From the NCBI RefSeq assembly GCF_943912325.1, contig NZ_CALTTX010000019.1:1-38135 (forward strand): DNA of 38,135 nucleotides, in the 5' to 3' direction. The notes beneath the pieces are model-generated. The model had not been told where the DNA came from and searched no databases. It worked only from the letters and a program-made list of their open reading frames with translations. Both the position numbers and the translations under genes were made by a program. Of the stretch, positions 16,009-23,917 are shown in pieces. This DNA comes from an uncultured Microbacterium sp. GTDB taxonomy: Bacteria > Actinomycetota > Actinomycetes > Actinomycetales > Microbacteriaceae. The stretch's first letter is position 1, and each line of letters starts with the position of its first letter.

Positions 16009-19000
16009 ATGACGCCGGCGCGATCGGGGAGCCTCACGGGCCTTGCCCGGCTGGGGTTCGCCGCGCTCGGTTCTTCGGGCGGGCGGATCGAGGAGCTCGA
16101 GACGCTCGTCGGTGCGCCGCGTGAAGAGTGGATCGGGGATGCCGCGGGTTCCGCCGACCCCGACGCGGTTGTCGAATCCCTCGTCCTCGTCGCGCGCCGC
16201 AGGGCCGAGCCCGTAGCGCGCGTCTTGGCGGATCCCGTCGGGCGACGCGCCGTGTGGGTGCTACTGGGGGTGTCGGACGGGTTCGGGGCGTTCTACGCCC
16301 GGCATCCCGATGAACTTCTCGATCTGCTCGTCGAGCGGCGCGCGTTGCCGAGCGCCGAAGAATTGCGCGAGGAACTGCTGAGCGCTATCGACGCGCACGA
16401 CGCCGACGAGGGACGGCACGCGCCGTTCGCCGCGGACGGCTCGTCGGAATCGTGGAACGCTCTGCGGGTCGCGTATCGACGCATGCTCGCACGCATCGCG
16501 GTTTTCGACGCGCTCGCCGAAGACCCGGTGGGCGTCGTACGCAGCGTGTCGGGGTCGCTCGCCGACGCGGCTGGCGCGGCGCTCGAGGCATCCCTCGCCG
16601 TTGCTCGCCGTCGTATCTCAAGCGCCGGACACGGTCCCGGAGCGCTTTTCCCTCACGACGACGTCGCGTCAGTCGAACTGGCCATCATCGGCATGGGCAA
16701 GACGGGAGCGCGCGAGCTGAACTACGTCAGCGACGTCGACGTCATCTTCGTCGGGGGTGCGCCCGACGATGTCATCGAGCGCCTCGGCGAGAGCCGCGTG
16801 ATCGACATCGCGACGCGCCTCGCCGTGCAAACGATGCGCGGCCTCGGTGAGTTCGACACCGAGCCGCCGCTGTGGGAGGTCGATGCGAATCTGCGGCCCG
16901 AAGGCAAGCAAGGCGCCCTCGTGCGCTCGCTCGCGTCTCACGTCGCGTATTACGAGCGCTGGGCGAAGAGTTGGGAGTTCCAGGCGCTGCTGAAGGCGCG
17001 CGTGATCGCGGGGGATCTCGAACTGGGTCGGCGCTACATCGAGGCGGTCCAGCCGCGGGTATGGACCTCGGCCGCGCGCGAGGCGTTCGTCGAGTCGGTG
17101 CAGAAAATGCGCGAGCGTGTCATGGAGCACATTCCCGCCGACGAAGCCGACGCGCAGCTCAAGCTCGGCGCCGGGGGGATCCGCGATATCGAGTTCACGG
17201 TGCAGCTGCTGCAGCTCGTGCACGGACTCACCGACGAGACGATCCGCCAGCGCGGGACGCTCGACGCCCTCGACGCGCTCGTCGCCGAGGGGTACATCGG
17301 GCGCGCCGAGGCCGAGGCGTTTGGCCGTGACTACCGGATGCTGCGGGTGCTGGAGCACCGCGTGCAGCTCGCGCAGCTGCAGCGCACGCACCTCATGCCG
17401 CGCGACGCCGAGGGTCTGCGGCGCCTCGCGCGCGGGAGCCGCCTTGCCGAGACGGGTGCCGGGGTTTGGGAGCTATGGGAGCAGATCAAGCGCGAGGTGC
17501 GCGAGATCCACGTGCGCTTGTTCTATCGGCCGTTGCTCTCGGCCGTGGCATCCGTTCCCGATCTCGAACGCGCTCTGTCGACCGACGAGGCGCACGATCG
17601 TCTCGCTGCCATCGGGTTCCGCGATCCAAAGGGGGCGCTGCGCGCGATCGGAGCGCTGACGAGCGGTCTCAGCCGTAAGGCGACGATTCAGCGTCACCTC
17701 ATGCCGGTCATGCTCAGCTGGTTCGGCGACGGCGTCGATCCGGACTACGGGCTCGCGGCCTTTCGGCGCGTCAGCGAACGGCTCGGTGACACGCCCTGGT
17801 TCTTGCGGATGCTGCGCGACTCGTCAGGCGCCGCCGAACGCCTGACGCGCGTGCTCTCGGGTTCGCGCTACATCGGCGAGCTGATGGAGTGGATCCCCGA
17901 GTCGGTCGCGTGGCTCGATGACCCTGACGCGCTGCGGCCGCGCTCGGGTGTCGTGCTGCAAGAAGAGGCCCGCGCGATCCAGTCGCGCCACGGCGACGTC
18001 GACAGTGCGATGCGGGCCGTCCGGGCGCTGCGGCGCCGTGAGTTGCTACGCACCGCGATCGCCGCTGTCCTCGAGGTCACGCGTATCCAGGACCTCGCCG
18101 ACGCGCTCACGACCATCACAGACGTGACGATCCAGGCGACCCTGCGCGCCGTGCGTCGCGACATCGTGCCCGATGACGCGTCGTCGCTCGATTTCGCGAT
18201 CATCGCGATGGGACGGTTCGGGGGAGCGGAGCTCGGATTCGGATCGGATGCCGATGTGCTCTACGTCTACCGCCCCGAACAGGTGCCCGGCGAACAGGCC
18301 GCCGACCTCGCCCGGCGGATCGTCCAGGAACTGCGCCGCCACTCCGAGGACTTCCGCGCGCCGCTCGACCTCGACGCCGATCTGCGGCCCGAGGGGCGCA
18401 ACGGGCCGCTCGTCAGGACGCTCGATTCGTACCGCGAGTACTACGGGCGCTGGTCGCTGTCGTGGGAGGCGCAGGCGCTCCTGCGCGCGCGCGGCACGGC
18501 CGGGTCGGTCAAGCTCATCGACGCCTTCATGGCCGTCGCCGACGAGGTGCGCTATCCCGAGCGCGCCGACCCGCAGGGGTTGCGCGAGATCCGCCGGATC
18601 AAGGCTCGCGTCGAGGCGGAGCGCTTGCCGCAGGGTGTCGACCGGCGCCGACACCTCAAGCTCGGGCCGGGCACGTTGAGCGATGTCGAGTGGCTCGTCC
18701 AGCTGCTCCAGCTCGAGCACGCGCACGCCGTGCCGGGGCTCCGCACGACGTCAACGCTTGAGGCGCTCGACGCCGCGGTGGAGGCGGGCCTCATCCCCGA
18801 GGCATCCGCCGGTCGCCTGCGCGACGCGTGGCTACTCTCGAGCCGCCTCCGCTCGGCCAACACGCTGCTGACCGGACGCACGAGCGATGTGCTGCCGACC
18901 GACCGCCGCGAGCTCGACGGCATCGGGCGCCTGCTCGACTACGCGCCCCGTTCCGCATCGGCCGTCGAAGAGGACTACTTCCGCACGACCCGGCGCGCGC

Positions 19001-19032
19001 GGGCGGTTTTCGAGAAGCTCTTCTACGGCTGA
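16009..19032 (+). CDS. glnE: Glutamine synthetase adenylyltransferase/deadenylase
   Basis: Bifunctional nucleotidyltransferase that adds or removes AMP on type I glutamine synthetase. The 1007 residues hold two GlnE catalytic domains, each with a G-x-x-E-L...SD-x-D signature: GARELNYVSDVDVIF near residue 230-250 (deadenylylase half) and GAELGFGSDADVLYVY near residue 735-755 (adenylylase half). Each is followed by a helical PII-uridylyltransferase-like domain (LGAGGIRDIEFTVQLLQL and LGPGTLSDVEWLVQLLQL). ATG at 16009 has GGAG about six bases upstream. It is the last chromosomal plus-strand gene before the mobile element. Confidence 0.95.
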   Translation: MTPARSGSLTGLARLGFAALGSSGGRIEELETLVGAPREEWIGDAAGSADPDAVVESLVLVARRRAEPVARVLADPVGRRAVWVLLGVSDGFGAFYARHPDELLDLLVERRALPSAEELREELLSAIDAHDADEGRHAPFAADGSSESWNALRVAYRRMLARIAVFDALAEDPVGVVRSVSGSLADAAGAALEASLAVARRRISSAGHGPGALFPHDDVASVELAIIGMGKTGARELNYVSDVDVIFVGGAPDDVIERLGESRVIDIATRLAVQTMRGLGEFDTEPPLWEVDANLRPEGKQGALVRSLASHVAYYERWAKSWEFQALLKARVIAGDLELGRRYIEAVQPRVWTSAAREAFVESVQKMRERVMEHIPADEADAQLKLGAGGIRDIEFTVQLLQLVHGLTDETIRQRGTLDALDALVAEGYIGRAEAEAFGRDYRMLRVLEHRVQLAQLQRTHLMPRDAEGLRRLARGSRLAETGAGVWELWEQIKREVREIHVRLFYRPLLSAVASVPDLERALSTDEAHDRLAAIGFRDPKGALRAIGALTSGLSRKATIQRHLMPVMLSWFGDGVDPDYGLAAFRRVSERLGDTPWFLRMLRDSSGAAERLTRVLSGSRYIGELMEWIPESVAWLDDPDALRPRSGVVLQEEARAIQSRHGDVDSAMRAVRALRRRELLRTAIAAVLEVTRIQDLADALTTITDVTIQATLRAVRRDIVPDDASSLDFAIIAMGRFGGAELGFGSDADVLYVYRPEQVPGEQAADLARRIVQELRRHSEDFRAPLDLDADLRPEGRNGPLVRTLDSYREYYGRWSLSWEAQALLRARGTAGSVKLIDAFMAVADEVRYPERADPQGLREIRRIKARVEAERLPQGVDRRRHLKLGPGTLSDVEWLVQLLQLEHAHAVPGLRTTSTLEALDAAVEAGLIPEASAGRLRDAWLLSSRLRSANTLLTGRTSDVLPTDRRELDGIGRLLDYAPRSASAVEEDYFRTTRRARAVFEKLFYG

Positions 19033-19081
19033 TCGAGCGCGTCGCTGGTCGGCGGCAACGATGACAAGGGCAGACACAGCG

Positions 19082-19112
19082 AAAGGGGCCCCGCGCGAAG
19101 CGGGACCCCTTT
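19082..19112. terminator. Bidirectional terminator between glnE and the glnA1 3' end
   Basis: A strong hairpin AAAGGGGCCCCGC (19082-19094) pairs with GCGGGACCCCTTT (19100-19112) with a single mismatch and a short loop. It lies 50 bases after glnE and 15 bases beyond the minus-strand glnA1 remnant stop, the expected place for a terminator shared by convergent genes. Confidence 0.75.
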
Positions 19113-19127
19113 CGTTATCAGCGAGGA

Positions 19128-19148
19128 TCAGACCCCGAAGTAGAGCTC
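19128..19148 (-). pseudogene. glnA1: 3'-terminal remnant of type I glutamine synthetase gene; probable attL
   Basis: On the minus strand these 21 bases encode ELYFGV and a stop, the typical C-terminus of actinobacterial GlnA1. In actinobacteria such as Mycobacterium, glnA1 lies convergent with and next to glnE, which is exactly this position and orientation. Codons further upstream on the minus strand lose GC3 bias and no longer resemble GlnA. I infer that a mobile element inserted in the 3' end of glnA1, leaving this fragment at its left junction. The rest of 19033-19337 holds the terminator, this remnant and an inverted repeat at 19195; I see no other gene there. Confidence 0.6.
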
Positions 19149-19194
19149 AGCTTGAGGATCTGAGAACCGGAGGGTGTTCCACAGGATCATACTC

Positions 19195-19210
19195 CCCTGC
19201 GAATACAGGG
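19195..19210. repeat. Inverted repeat near the element end, possible Xis/Int or operator site
   Basis: CCCTG-CGAATA-CAGGG is a perfect 5-bp inverted repeat in the noncoding stretch between the glnA1 remnant and the excisionase-like gene. It could be an arm-type or excisionase site, but the role is conjecture. Confidence 0.3.
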
Positions 19211-19337
19211 AAGTGCGATGTTGAGCATGGAGTTGGTCGCTACTGCGGCTGTCCGAGAACCCGTCCGTTTACTCGATTCTTGGCCGTCCTACGGGGTTCG
19301 CTGGAGGTCTGCGGGTGGTGCCGCCTACCTCATTGGT

Positions 19338-19562
19338 ATGAGCGAGGACCGCCCCCGCCTCTGGACTCCGCAGGAGCTTGCGGAGTACACGGGCATCCCG
19401 ATCAGGACGCTCGCTGACTGGCGCACAGAGCGTGCGCGCAGCCGAGGTCTCGGGTTGCCGTTCGTCGCACTCTCCTCGCACAACGTTCGCTACCGCGATG
19501 AGGATGTCGAGGCGTTCATCGCTGGGCGGATCGTGGCCCCGACGGATAGGGCGGGCGACTGA
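19338..19562 (+). CDS. Excisionase-like helix-turn-helix protein
   Basis: This 74-residue protein has a MerR/AlpA-type winged helix: LWTPQELAEYTGIPIRTLAD then YRDEDVEAFIAG. Such proteins act as recombination directionality factors or repressors next to tyrosine integrases. The same frame stays open back to ATG codons at 19218, but the domain begins right after the ATG at 19338, so I chose that start even though its ribosome-binding site is weak. Its stop overlaps the integrase ATG by one base (TGATG), so the two are coupled. Confidence 0.75.
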   Translation: MSEDRPRLWTPQELAEYTGIPIRTLADWRTERARSRGLGLPFVALSSHNVRYRDEDVEAFIAGRIVAPTDRAGD

Positions 19563-20884
19563 TGGCGCGGCCGAAGCGCGCACTCGGCGAACTCGGCAAG
19601 GTGACCTACACGGTCGAGCCGAGCGGACTGGTCATCGCGCGAGCGCGGGTCTATGACGGCCAGGGGCAGGAGCGTCGTCCCAGCGGCAGCGGAGCGACCG
19701 AGGCTGAGGCGCTGACGGCGTTGCAGGAAGCTGCTGATGTCGCTGTCGGTCGAGTGCTGGCGCGACGAGCACAGGTCATGACTGTCGCTGAGCTGGCGAA
19801 GGCGTGGCTGAAGACGGCGTATCACGACGATGATCCGCGGGTGCTGCGCCAGCGCCGCGAGCAGACCGTCGATGGCTACGCATCGGTTGTTCGCGCGCAT
19901 GTCGTCCCGCGCGCCGGTGCCATCCCCATTGCCGACATCACCGCCGACCGTGCTGATGGGCTGCTCATGGACGTAGCACGGGAGAAGTCGGTAACGACCG
20001 CGAACAAGGTTCGGAACGTGATGTCGCTCATGTTCGACTGGGCGATCCAGCAGGGGCACTTCTCGGCTGCCGGGTCGATCCAGAACACACGGTACGGAGC
20101 GGTCGTCATGGCGAACCCGATCCGTGCGACCAGGCGAGCGGACGAGCCGGACACGGTGTACTTCGAACTCGACGCGGTGCAGGTCAAGTACATCCTCCAC
20201 CTCATCCGCGAGGTGTGGCCCGAGCGGCACCGGAAGCGGTATCCGGTGGGCCGACGGCCCAACTACAAGCTGCTCGCCGACTACATCCTCATCACGCTCG
20301 GCACCTCCGAGAGGACGGCAGAACCGATTGCGATCCGGTTCCAGGACGTGCGGTTCGAGGCGGTGGAACAACCGGATGGAAGCCTCACGATGGAGGCGCT
20401 CGTCTGGGTCGGCGGGACGATGGTTCGCACCAAGTCCCGCGGCCTGTTTCGCCAGGACTCGCCCAAAGCGGAGCGGCAGAAGCGTTGGGTTCGCGTGCCG
20501 AAGTTCGCAGCGAAGGTACTGAGCGAACTCGTGGCGAGCCACGTTCCCGACCCCGAACGGAATCCAGACGACGTGCTGTTCACGACCGAGCGCGGCCGTC
20601 CGCGCGACCCCAGCGCCGTCGGCGAGTTGCTCCGGATGTTCCGCCGCGAGTTCGAGCCGGAACTGCTGGCTATCGGGGTCGACGCCGAGCATCTCACCTT
20701 CCGCAGTCTCCGCAAGGCGGTCGCGGCCGCGGTATCGGACACGGCTGGCGTCGAGGTCGCACGCGACCTGCTCGGGCACAGCAGTACCGACATCACGGAA
20801 GGGCACTACGCGAAGCGTCCCGACCTCATCGTCGAGGTCGCGGCTGACGCGCTCGACGAGGCGTTCGCGGGCATCGACGCATGA
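19562..20884 (+). CDS. int: Tyrosine-family site-specific integrase
   Basis: The 440-residue recombinase should insert and excise the element. It has an N-terminal arm-binding region, a SAM-like core-binding domain (about 70-150: TVAELAKAWL, then TVDGYASVVRAHVVPR) and a C-terminal catalytic domain. Visible catalytic elements are a box I Arg in TSERTAEPIAIR, box II in FRSLRKAVAA, a second His in LLGHSS and the nucleophile Tyr in GHYAKR (about residue 417). The usual first box II His (H-x-L-R) is replaced by Arg in RSLR, as in some actinobacterial element integrases. The gene is intact and faces away from the glnA1 remnant. Confidence 0.9.
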   Translation: MARPKRALGELGKVTYTVEPSGLVIARARVYDGQGQERRPSGSGATEAEALTALQEAADVAVGRVLARRAQVMTVAELAKAWLKTAYHDDDPRVLRQRREQTVDGYASVVRAHVVPRAGAIPIADITADRADGLLMDVAREKSVTTANKVRNVMSLMFDWAIQQGHFSAAGSIQNTRYGAVVMANPIRATRRADEPDTVYFELDAVQVKYILHLIREVWPERHRKRYPVGRRPNYKLLADYILITLGTSERTAEPIAIRFQDVRFEAVEQPDGSLTMEALVWVGGTMVRTKSRGLFRQDSPKAERQKRWVRVPKFAAKVLSELVASHVPDPERNPDDVLFTTERGRPRDPSAVGELLRMFRREFEPELLAIGVDAEHLTFRSLRKAVAAAVSDTAGVEVARDLLGHSSTDITEGHYAKRPDLIVEVAADALDEAFAGIDA

Positions 20885-20916
20885 ACTGTAAGGCTCAAGA
20901 AGGGGATGCCGTATGA

Positions 20917-20938
20917 ACACTTGTATTGTCCAGAGTGT
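20917..20938. promoter_or_regulatory. Inverted repeat upstream of the antitoxin, possible autoregulatory operator
   Basis: ACACT (20917-20921) and AGTGT (20934-20938) flank 12 bases just before the GGAGGTAGG ribosome-binding site of the antitoxin. Toxin-antitoxin operons are usually repressed by the antitoxin at such repeats. The repeat is short and the role is inferred. Confidence 0.3.
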
Positions 20939-20961
20939 GCAGATGGAGGTAGGATGGGGTC

Positions 20962-21318
20962 ATGACCATGACGAGCTTGACGATCAGCCCGGAGGATGTG
21001 CGCTCCAGCGCCGGGGCGCGCCCGGCTTGGCTGGAGCAGGTCGCCGCATATGTGCAGCAGGCGGCAGCCGATGGGGAGACGGTGACGCTGACGGCGAAGC
21101 GCCGCATGATGACCCCCGAGCAGGTCGCCGACGCGATGGGCGTGTCTCGTCCCACCATCTCGCGGAAGATCAAGGCGGGGGAGATTCGCGCGGTCAAGGT
21201 CGGCAATCGCAATCGCATCCCCTACGAGGAGTTCGCGCGGTACTGGCGCAAGACGATGGGCGACCTCGTGGAGCTGACGCGCGATGAACTCCGCGACGAC
21301 CTCTTCGGCGATCAGTGA
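20962..21318 (+). CDS. Helix-turn-helix antitoxin of a PIN toxin pair
   Basis: This 118-residue protein has an excisionase-type HTH in its centre (MMTPEQVADAMGVSRPTISR then KIKAGEIRAVKVGNRNRIP) after a 50-residue N-terminal helical region. The acidic C-terminal tail (VELTRDELRDDLFGDQ) is a likely toxin-binding segment. It is the upstream partner of the PIN protein, with the reading frames overlapping by 35 bases. GGAGGTAGG precedes the ATG with good spacing. The assignment as antitoxin is by arrangement, which I know from other actinobacterial HTH-PIN pairs. Confidence 0.75.
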   Translation: MTMTSLTISPEDVRSSAGARPAWLEQVAAYVQQAAADGETVTLTAKRRMMTPEQVADAMGVSRPTISRKIKAGEIRAVKVGNRNRIPYEEFARYWRKTMGDLVELTRDELRDDLFGDQ

Positions 21319-21964
21319 GCTGACGCGCGTTCTCCTGGACGCGAACATCATCGCTAAGCCCGTCACTCGGACTCTGCTGGTCGTCGGCGGGGTGCCGAGC
21401 GGCTTCCGCGCCTTCTGGAGCCGGGCTGCCGAGCGGGAGGCCCAGGTGCACATGCGCCCGAGGGCGTTGCCGCCGTCGAGTGTCCGGGAGCGATTCGACG
21501 TCTTGCTCGGGCCGACCGGCACGGGTGCGGAACATTTCGGAGGCACGAAGGGCGCGGATCGGCAGATCCTTGCCGATGCTGCGGCCGCGGGCGCACGCTT
21601 CCTGGTCACCGAGGATGTGGACGACTACGGGCTGGACGATCTTGCTAGCGTCGGCATCTCGGCGGCGAACCCCGATCTGTTCCTCGCCGCGCGGCTCACC
21701 CGCGATGCCTATTCGACGGTGATCGACCTGTTCGTCGAGCGTCAGCTCAACCCGCCGACCACGCCCGCGCAATTCCACGCCGCCATCGCCAAGAACCACC
21801 CGCGCCTGTTCGCCGCACACGCGGACCTCTACGAGGTCGAACCCGAACACGGCATCCACGGCGAACCGGAGGTGATCTTTCGCGGCGCGCGCTGCCTGCG
21901 CTGCGAGCAGATCATCGCCGACCCGGCCACGATCGTCGACGGGCTCGGCCCGGAGTGCCGCTGA
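21284..21964 (+). CDS. PIN-domain toxin with a C-terminal zinc-ribbon-like (DUF6011-type) tail
   Basis: Predicted ribonuclease toxin of 226 residues. The PIN acidic residues are visible: Asp19 in VLLDANIIAKP, Asp92 in KGADRQILADAA, and Asp111/Asp113 in TEDVDDYG. Such enzymes cut RNA, often tRNA or mRNA, when freed from the antitoxin. The last 30 residues read GARCLRCEQIIADP then GLGPECR, resembling the CxxC...GPEC pattern of DUF6011, usually a separate metal-binding module. A PIN-DUF6011 fusion seems uncommon. The ATG at 21284 lies inside the antitoxin gene; no alternative in-frame start is evident. Confidence 0.8.
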   Translation: MNSATTSSAISELTRVLLDANIIAKPVTRTLLVVGGVPSGFRAFWSRAAEREAQVHMRPRALPPSSVRERFDVLLGPTGTGAEHFGGTKGADRQILADAAAAGARFLVTEDVDDYGLDDLASVGISAANPDLFLAARLTRDAYSTVIDLFVERQLNPPTTPAQFHAAIAKNHPRLFAAHADLYEVEPEHGIHGEPEVIFRGARCLRCEQIIADPATIVDGLGPECR

Positions 21965-21965
21965 G

Positions 21966-23501
21966 CTACAGCCGCTGGGCGTTGCCCGGCGGCGCGGCCG
22001 GAGGCGTCACGGGGACGAACGGGGTCGCGGGCTCACGACCCGCACCCTCCCGCGACCCGAGGTTCGGTTCGTAGGCGCGCACTGCTTCGATGGTCAGCTC
22101 GACGCGCTCGGACTCTGGCGCGGCGGGCTCGGGTGCCGGTTCGTCCTGCATCGCGGCGAGCTGGGACTCGACGCGGGCGAGGTCTTCCTCGGCGTCGGCG
22201 AGGGTCTGTGCGTGGCGGAAGGGCTGGCCGAGGCGCTGCTGGGTATCGGTGACGGTCTGCTCGGCTTCTTCCAGGTCTTCGCGGGCCTGGTCGAGGAGGG
22301 AGGGGATGCCGCTGACACGGTTCTCGATGCGCTGCACGAGCCCGAGCCCGGCCTCCAGGAACGACTCCTTCGACATCGTGAATCCCGAGCGGGGCACCTC
22401 GGGCAGGGAGAGGGTCACATCGAGAGCGGCGAGCCCGGAGCGGGCCTCGACGTGGATGTCGAAGCCTGAGATGCGGCCGATGATCCCGAAGTCCTTGTGC
22501 CCGTACCGAGGCAGCCACTTCAGGCCGGAGTCGCTCATCCATGCGGCGAGGGCGTGGGCGGCTTCGGAGCGGGAGTCGTAGTCGCGCGCGCCGAGCGTGA
22601 TGCGGAACCTGTCGCCGCTCGTGTCGATCATCCGCGGGGCAGCGGCTTCCAGCCCGCGAATGTCCGCGGCGGCGCGCTCGGCGGCTGACCGGGCGCGGTT
22701 TCCGGTGTGGACGAGCATGTCCTCGTTGCGCTCGTGCGCGCGCTGGAGGCGGCGGAGCCGGTTCACCTCGTTGAGGATGACGGAGTGCTCCAGCAGGAGC
22801 GGATTGCCGGAGGCGATTGCCTTGGCCTCTGCTGCGGACAACGCGGAGGTGTCGATCTCCTCGATCTCTCGGGCGTTGATCTTGCCGCGCAGGAGCTGCG
22901 CGAACGACGCGGCCTTCCGCTCGACGGTCTGCCACATGTAGGAGTCGAAGGAACGCTCGGTGACGTAGCGGACGATCGCCACTTCCTCGTTCTGGTTGCC
23001 CTGCCGCATGATGCGACCGTCGCGCTGCGCGATGTCGGAGGGCCGCCACGGGCAGTCCAGATGGTGCAGCGCGATGGCGCGGGCCTGGACGTTCGTGCCG
23101 ACACCCATCTTCTCCGTCGATCCGAGGAGCACGGCGACGTGGCCGGCACGGGCTGCGGCGAACAGGCGGGCCTTCTCCACGTCGGTCTTCGCCTCGTGCA
23201 TGTATCTGACCTGCTCGGCGGGGATGCCGCGCTCGACGAGCTGCTGCCGCAGCTCGTCGTAGGCGTTCCACCTGTCCTGGTTCGGGGTGCCGATATCGGA
23301 GAACACGAGCTGGAGCGACCCGCGCACCGTGGAGGGTTGCCCGGTCACCGTGTCGAGGTACTCGTTGTCGCGGGTGCGCTCCCAGATGCGGTGGATCGCG
23401 TCGGCGGCGACGTCGACCTTGCTCGGCCCGGACGGGTCGCGGGAGATGACCATGCGGATGTCGAGCGCGGCCTTGCGTCCGTCGGTGCAGCTCTCCCCCA
23501 T
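21966..23501 (-). pseudogene. Truncated ICE-type DEAD/DEAH (SNF2-like) helicase, C-terminal part
   Basis: The 511 residues match the C-terminal third of the very large methylase/helicase proteins carried by actinobacterial conjugative elements and plasmids. The second RecA-like domain is present: LGSTEKMGVGTNVQARAIAL, LDCPWRPSDIAQRDGRIMRQ and GNQNEEVAIVRYVTERSFDS. A coiled-coil region and a Pro-rich tail follow. The ATP-binding domain and the upstream methylase region are missing. The frame begins in the middle of a family motif (CTDGRKAALDIRM). It probably cannot act alone. The truncated end meets a truncated metallopeptidase gene at about 23.5 kb, suggesting a deletion or recombination joint. 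Confidence 0.75.
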
Positions 23502-23524
23502 GCAATTCTCCCGACTCGCGCACC

Positions 23525-23917
23525 GTGGACCTCGACCTCGCCTCGATCAGTGACCCGATCTCGGGCGTCGTGCTGATGTTCATCCTCGACACCCGCGACG
23601 GCATCTGTGCACTCTGGCTGGTCACCGACACCGAGGACTTCGTGCTCCACGCACGCAGCGACTCTGCACTGCACCGCCAGCAGTTCGTCCTTCACGAGTT
23701 GGCCCACATGATCCTCGGTCACACGGAGGGCGACGATTGCACAGCCGGGGACGTCTTGCTGCCCAACATCCCTCCTCACACGCGCGGACGCCTGCTCAAG
23801 CGACAGGACATTGACAGTGAGACGGAGATCGCCGCCGAGTCGCTCGCAGATCGGCTGGCCGCGGGCATCCGAGGATCGGTGTTCGCCGAGTCTCGCTATT
23901 CGGAGATTTTCGGGTGA
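23525..23917 (+). CDS. ImmA/IrrE-family metallopeptidase, possibly 5'-truncated
   Basis: This 130-residue protein carries the zinc motif HELAH (His57, Glu58, His61), followed by MILGHTEG, and an upstream strand GICALWLVTDTEDFVLHA typical of actinobacterial ImmA/IrrE (M78) proteins. These proteases often cleave a partner repressor; no XRE repressor is adjacent. GTG at 23525 has no good ribosome-binding site. The frame stays open upstream without a start until it meets the helicase fragment, so the first residues of the original gene may be lost. It overlaps the membrane protein gene by four bases (GTGA). Confidence 0.7.
   Translation: MDLDLASISDPISGVVLMFILDTRDGICALWLVTDTEDFVLHARSDSALHRQQFVLHELAHMILGHTEGDDCTAGDVLLPNIPPHTRGRLLKRQDIDSETEIAAESLADRLAAGIRGSVFAESRYSEIFG

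Noticed and set aside
14379..16037. Minus-strand open frame of about 550 codons opposite glnA2
   Set aside because: Arg/Val/Leu-rich antisense shadow of a clear glutamine synthetase; no family resemblance.
19033..19337. tRNA gene as attachment site for the integrase
   Set aside because: No cloverleaf is found in this stretch; the glnA1 3' end is the better candidate.
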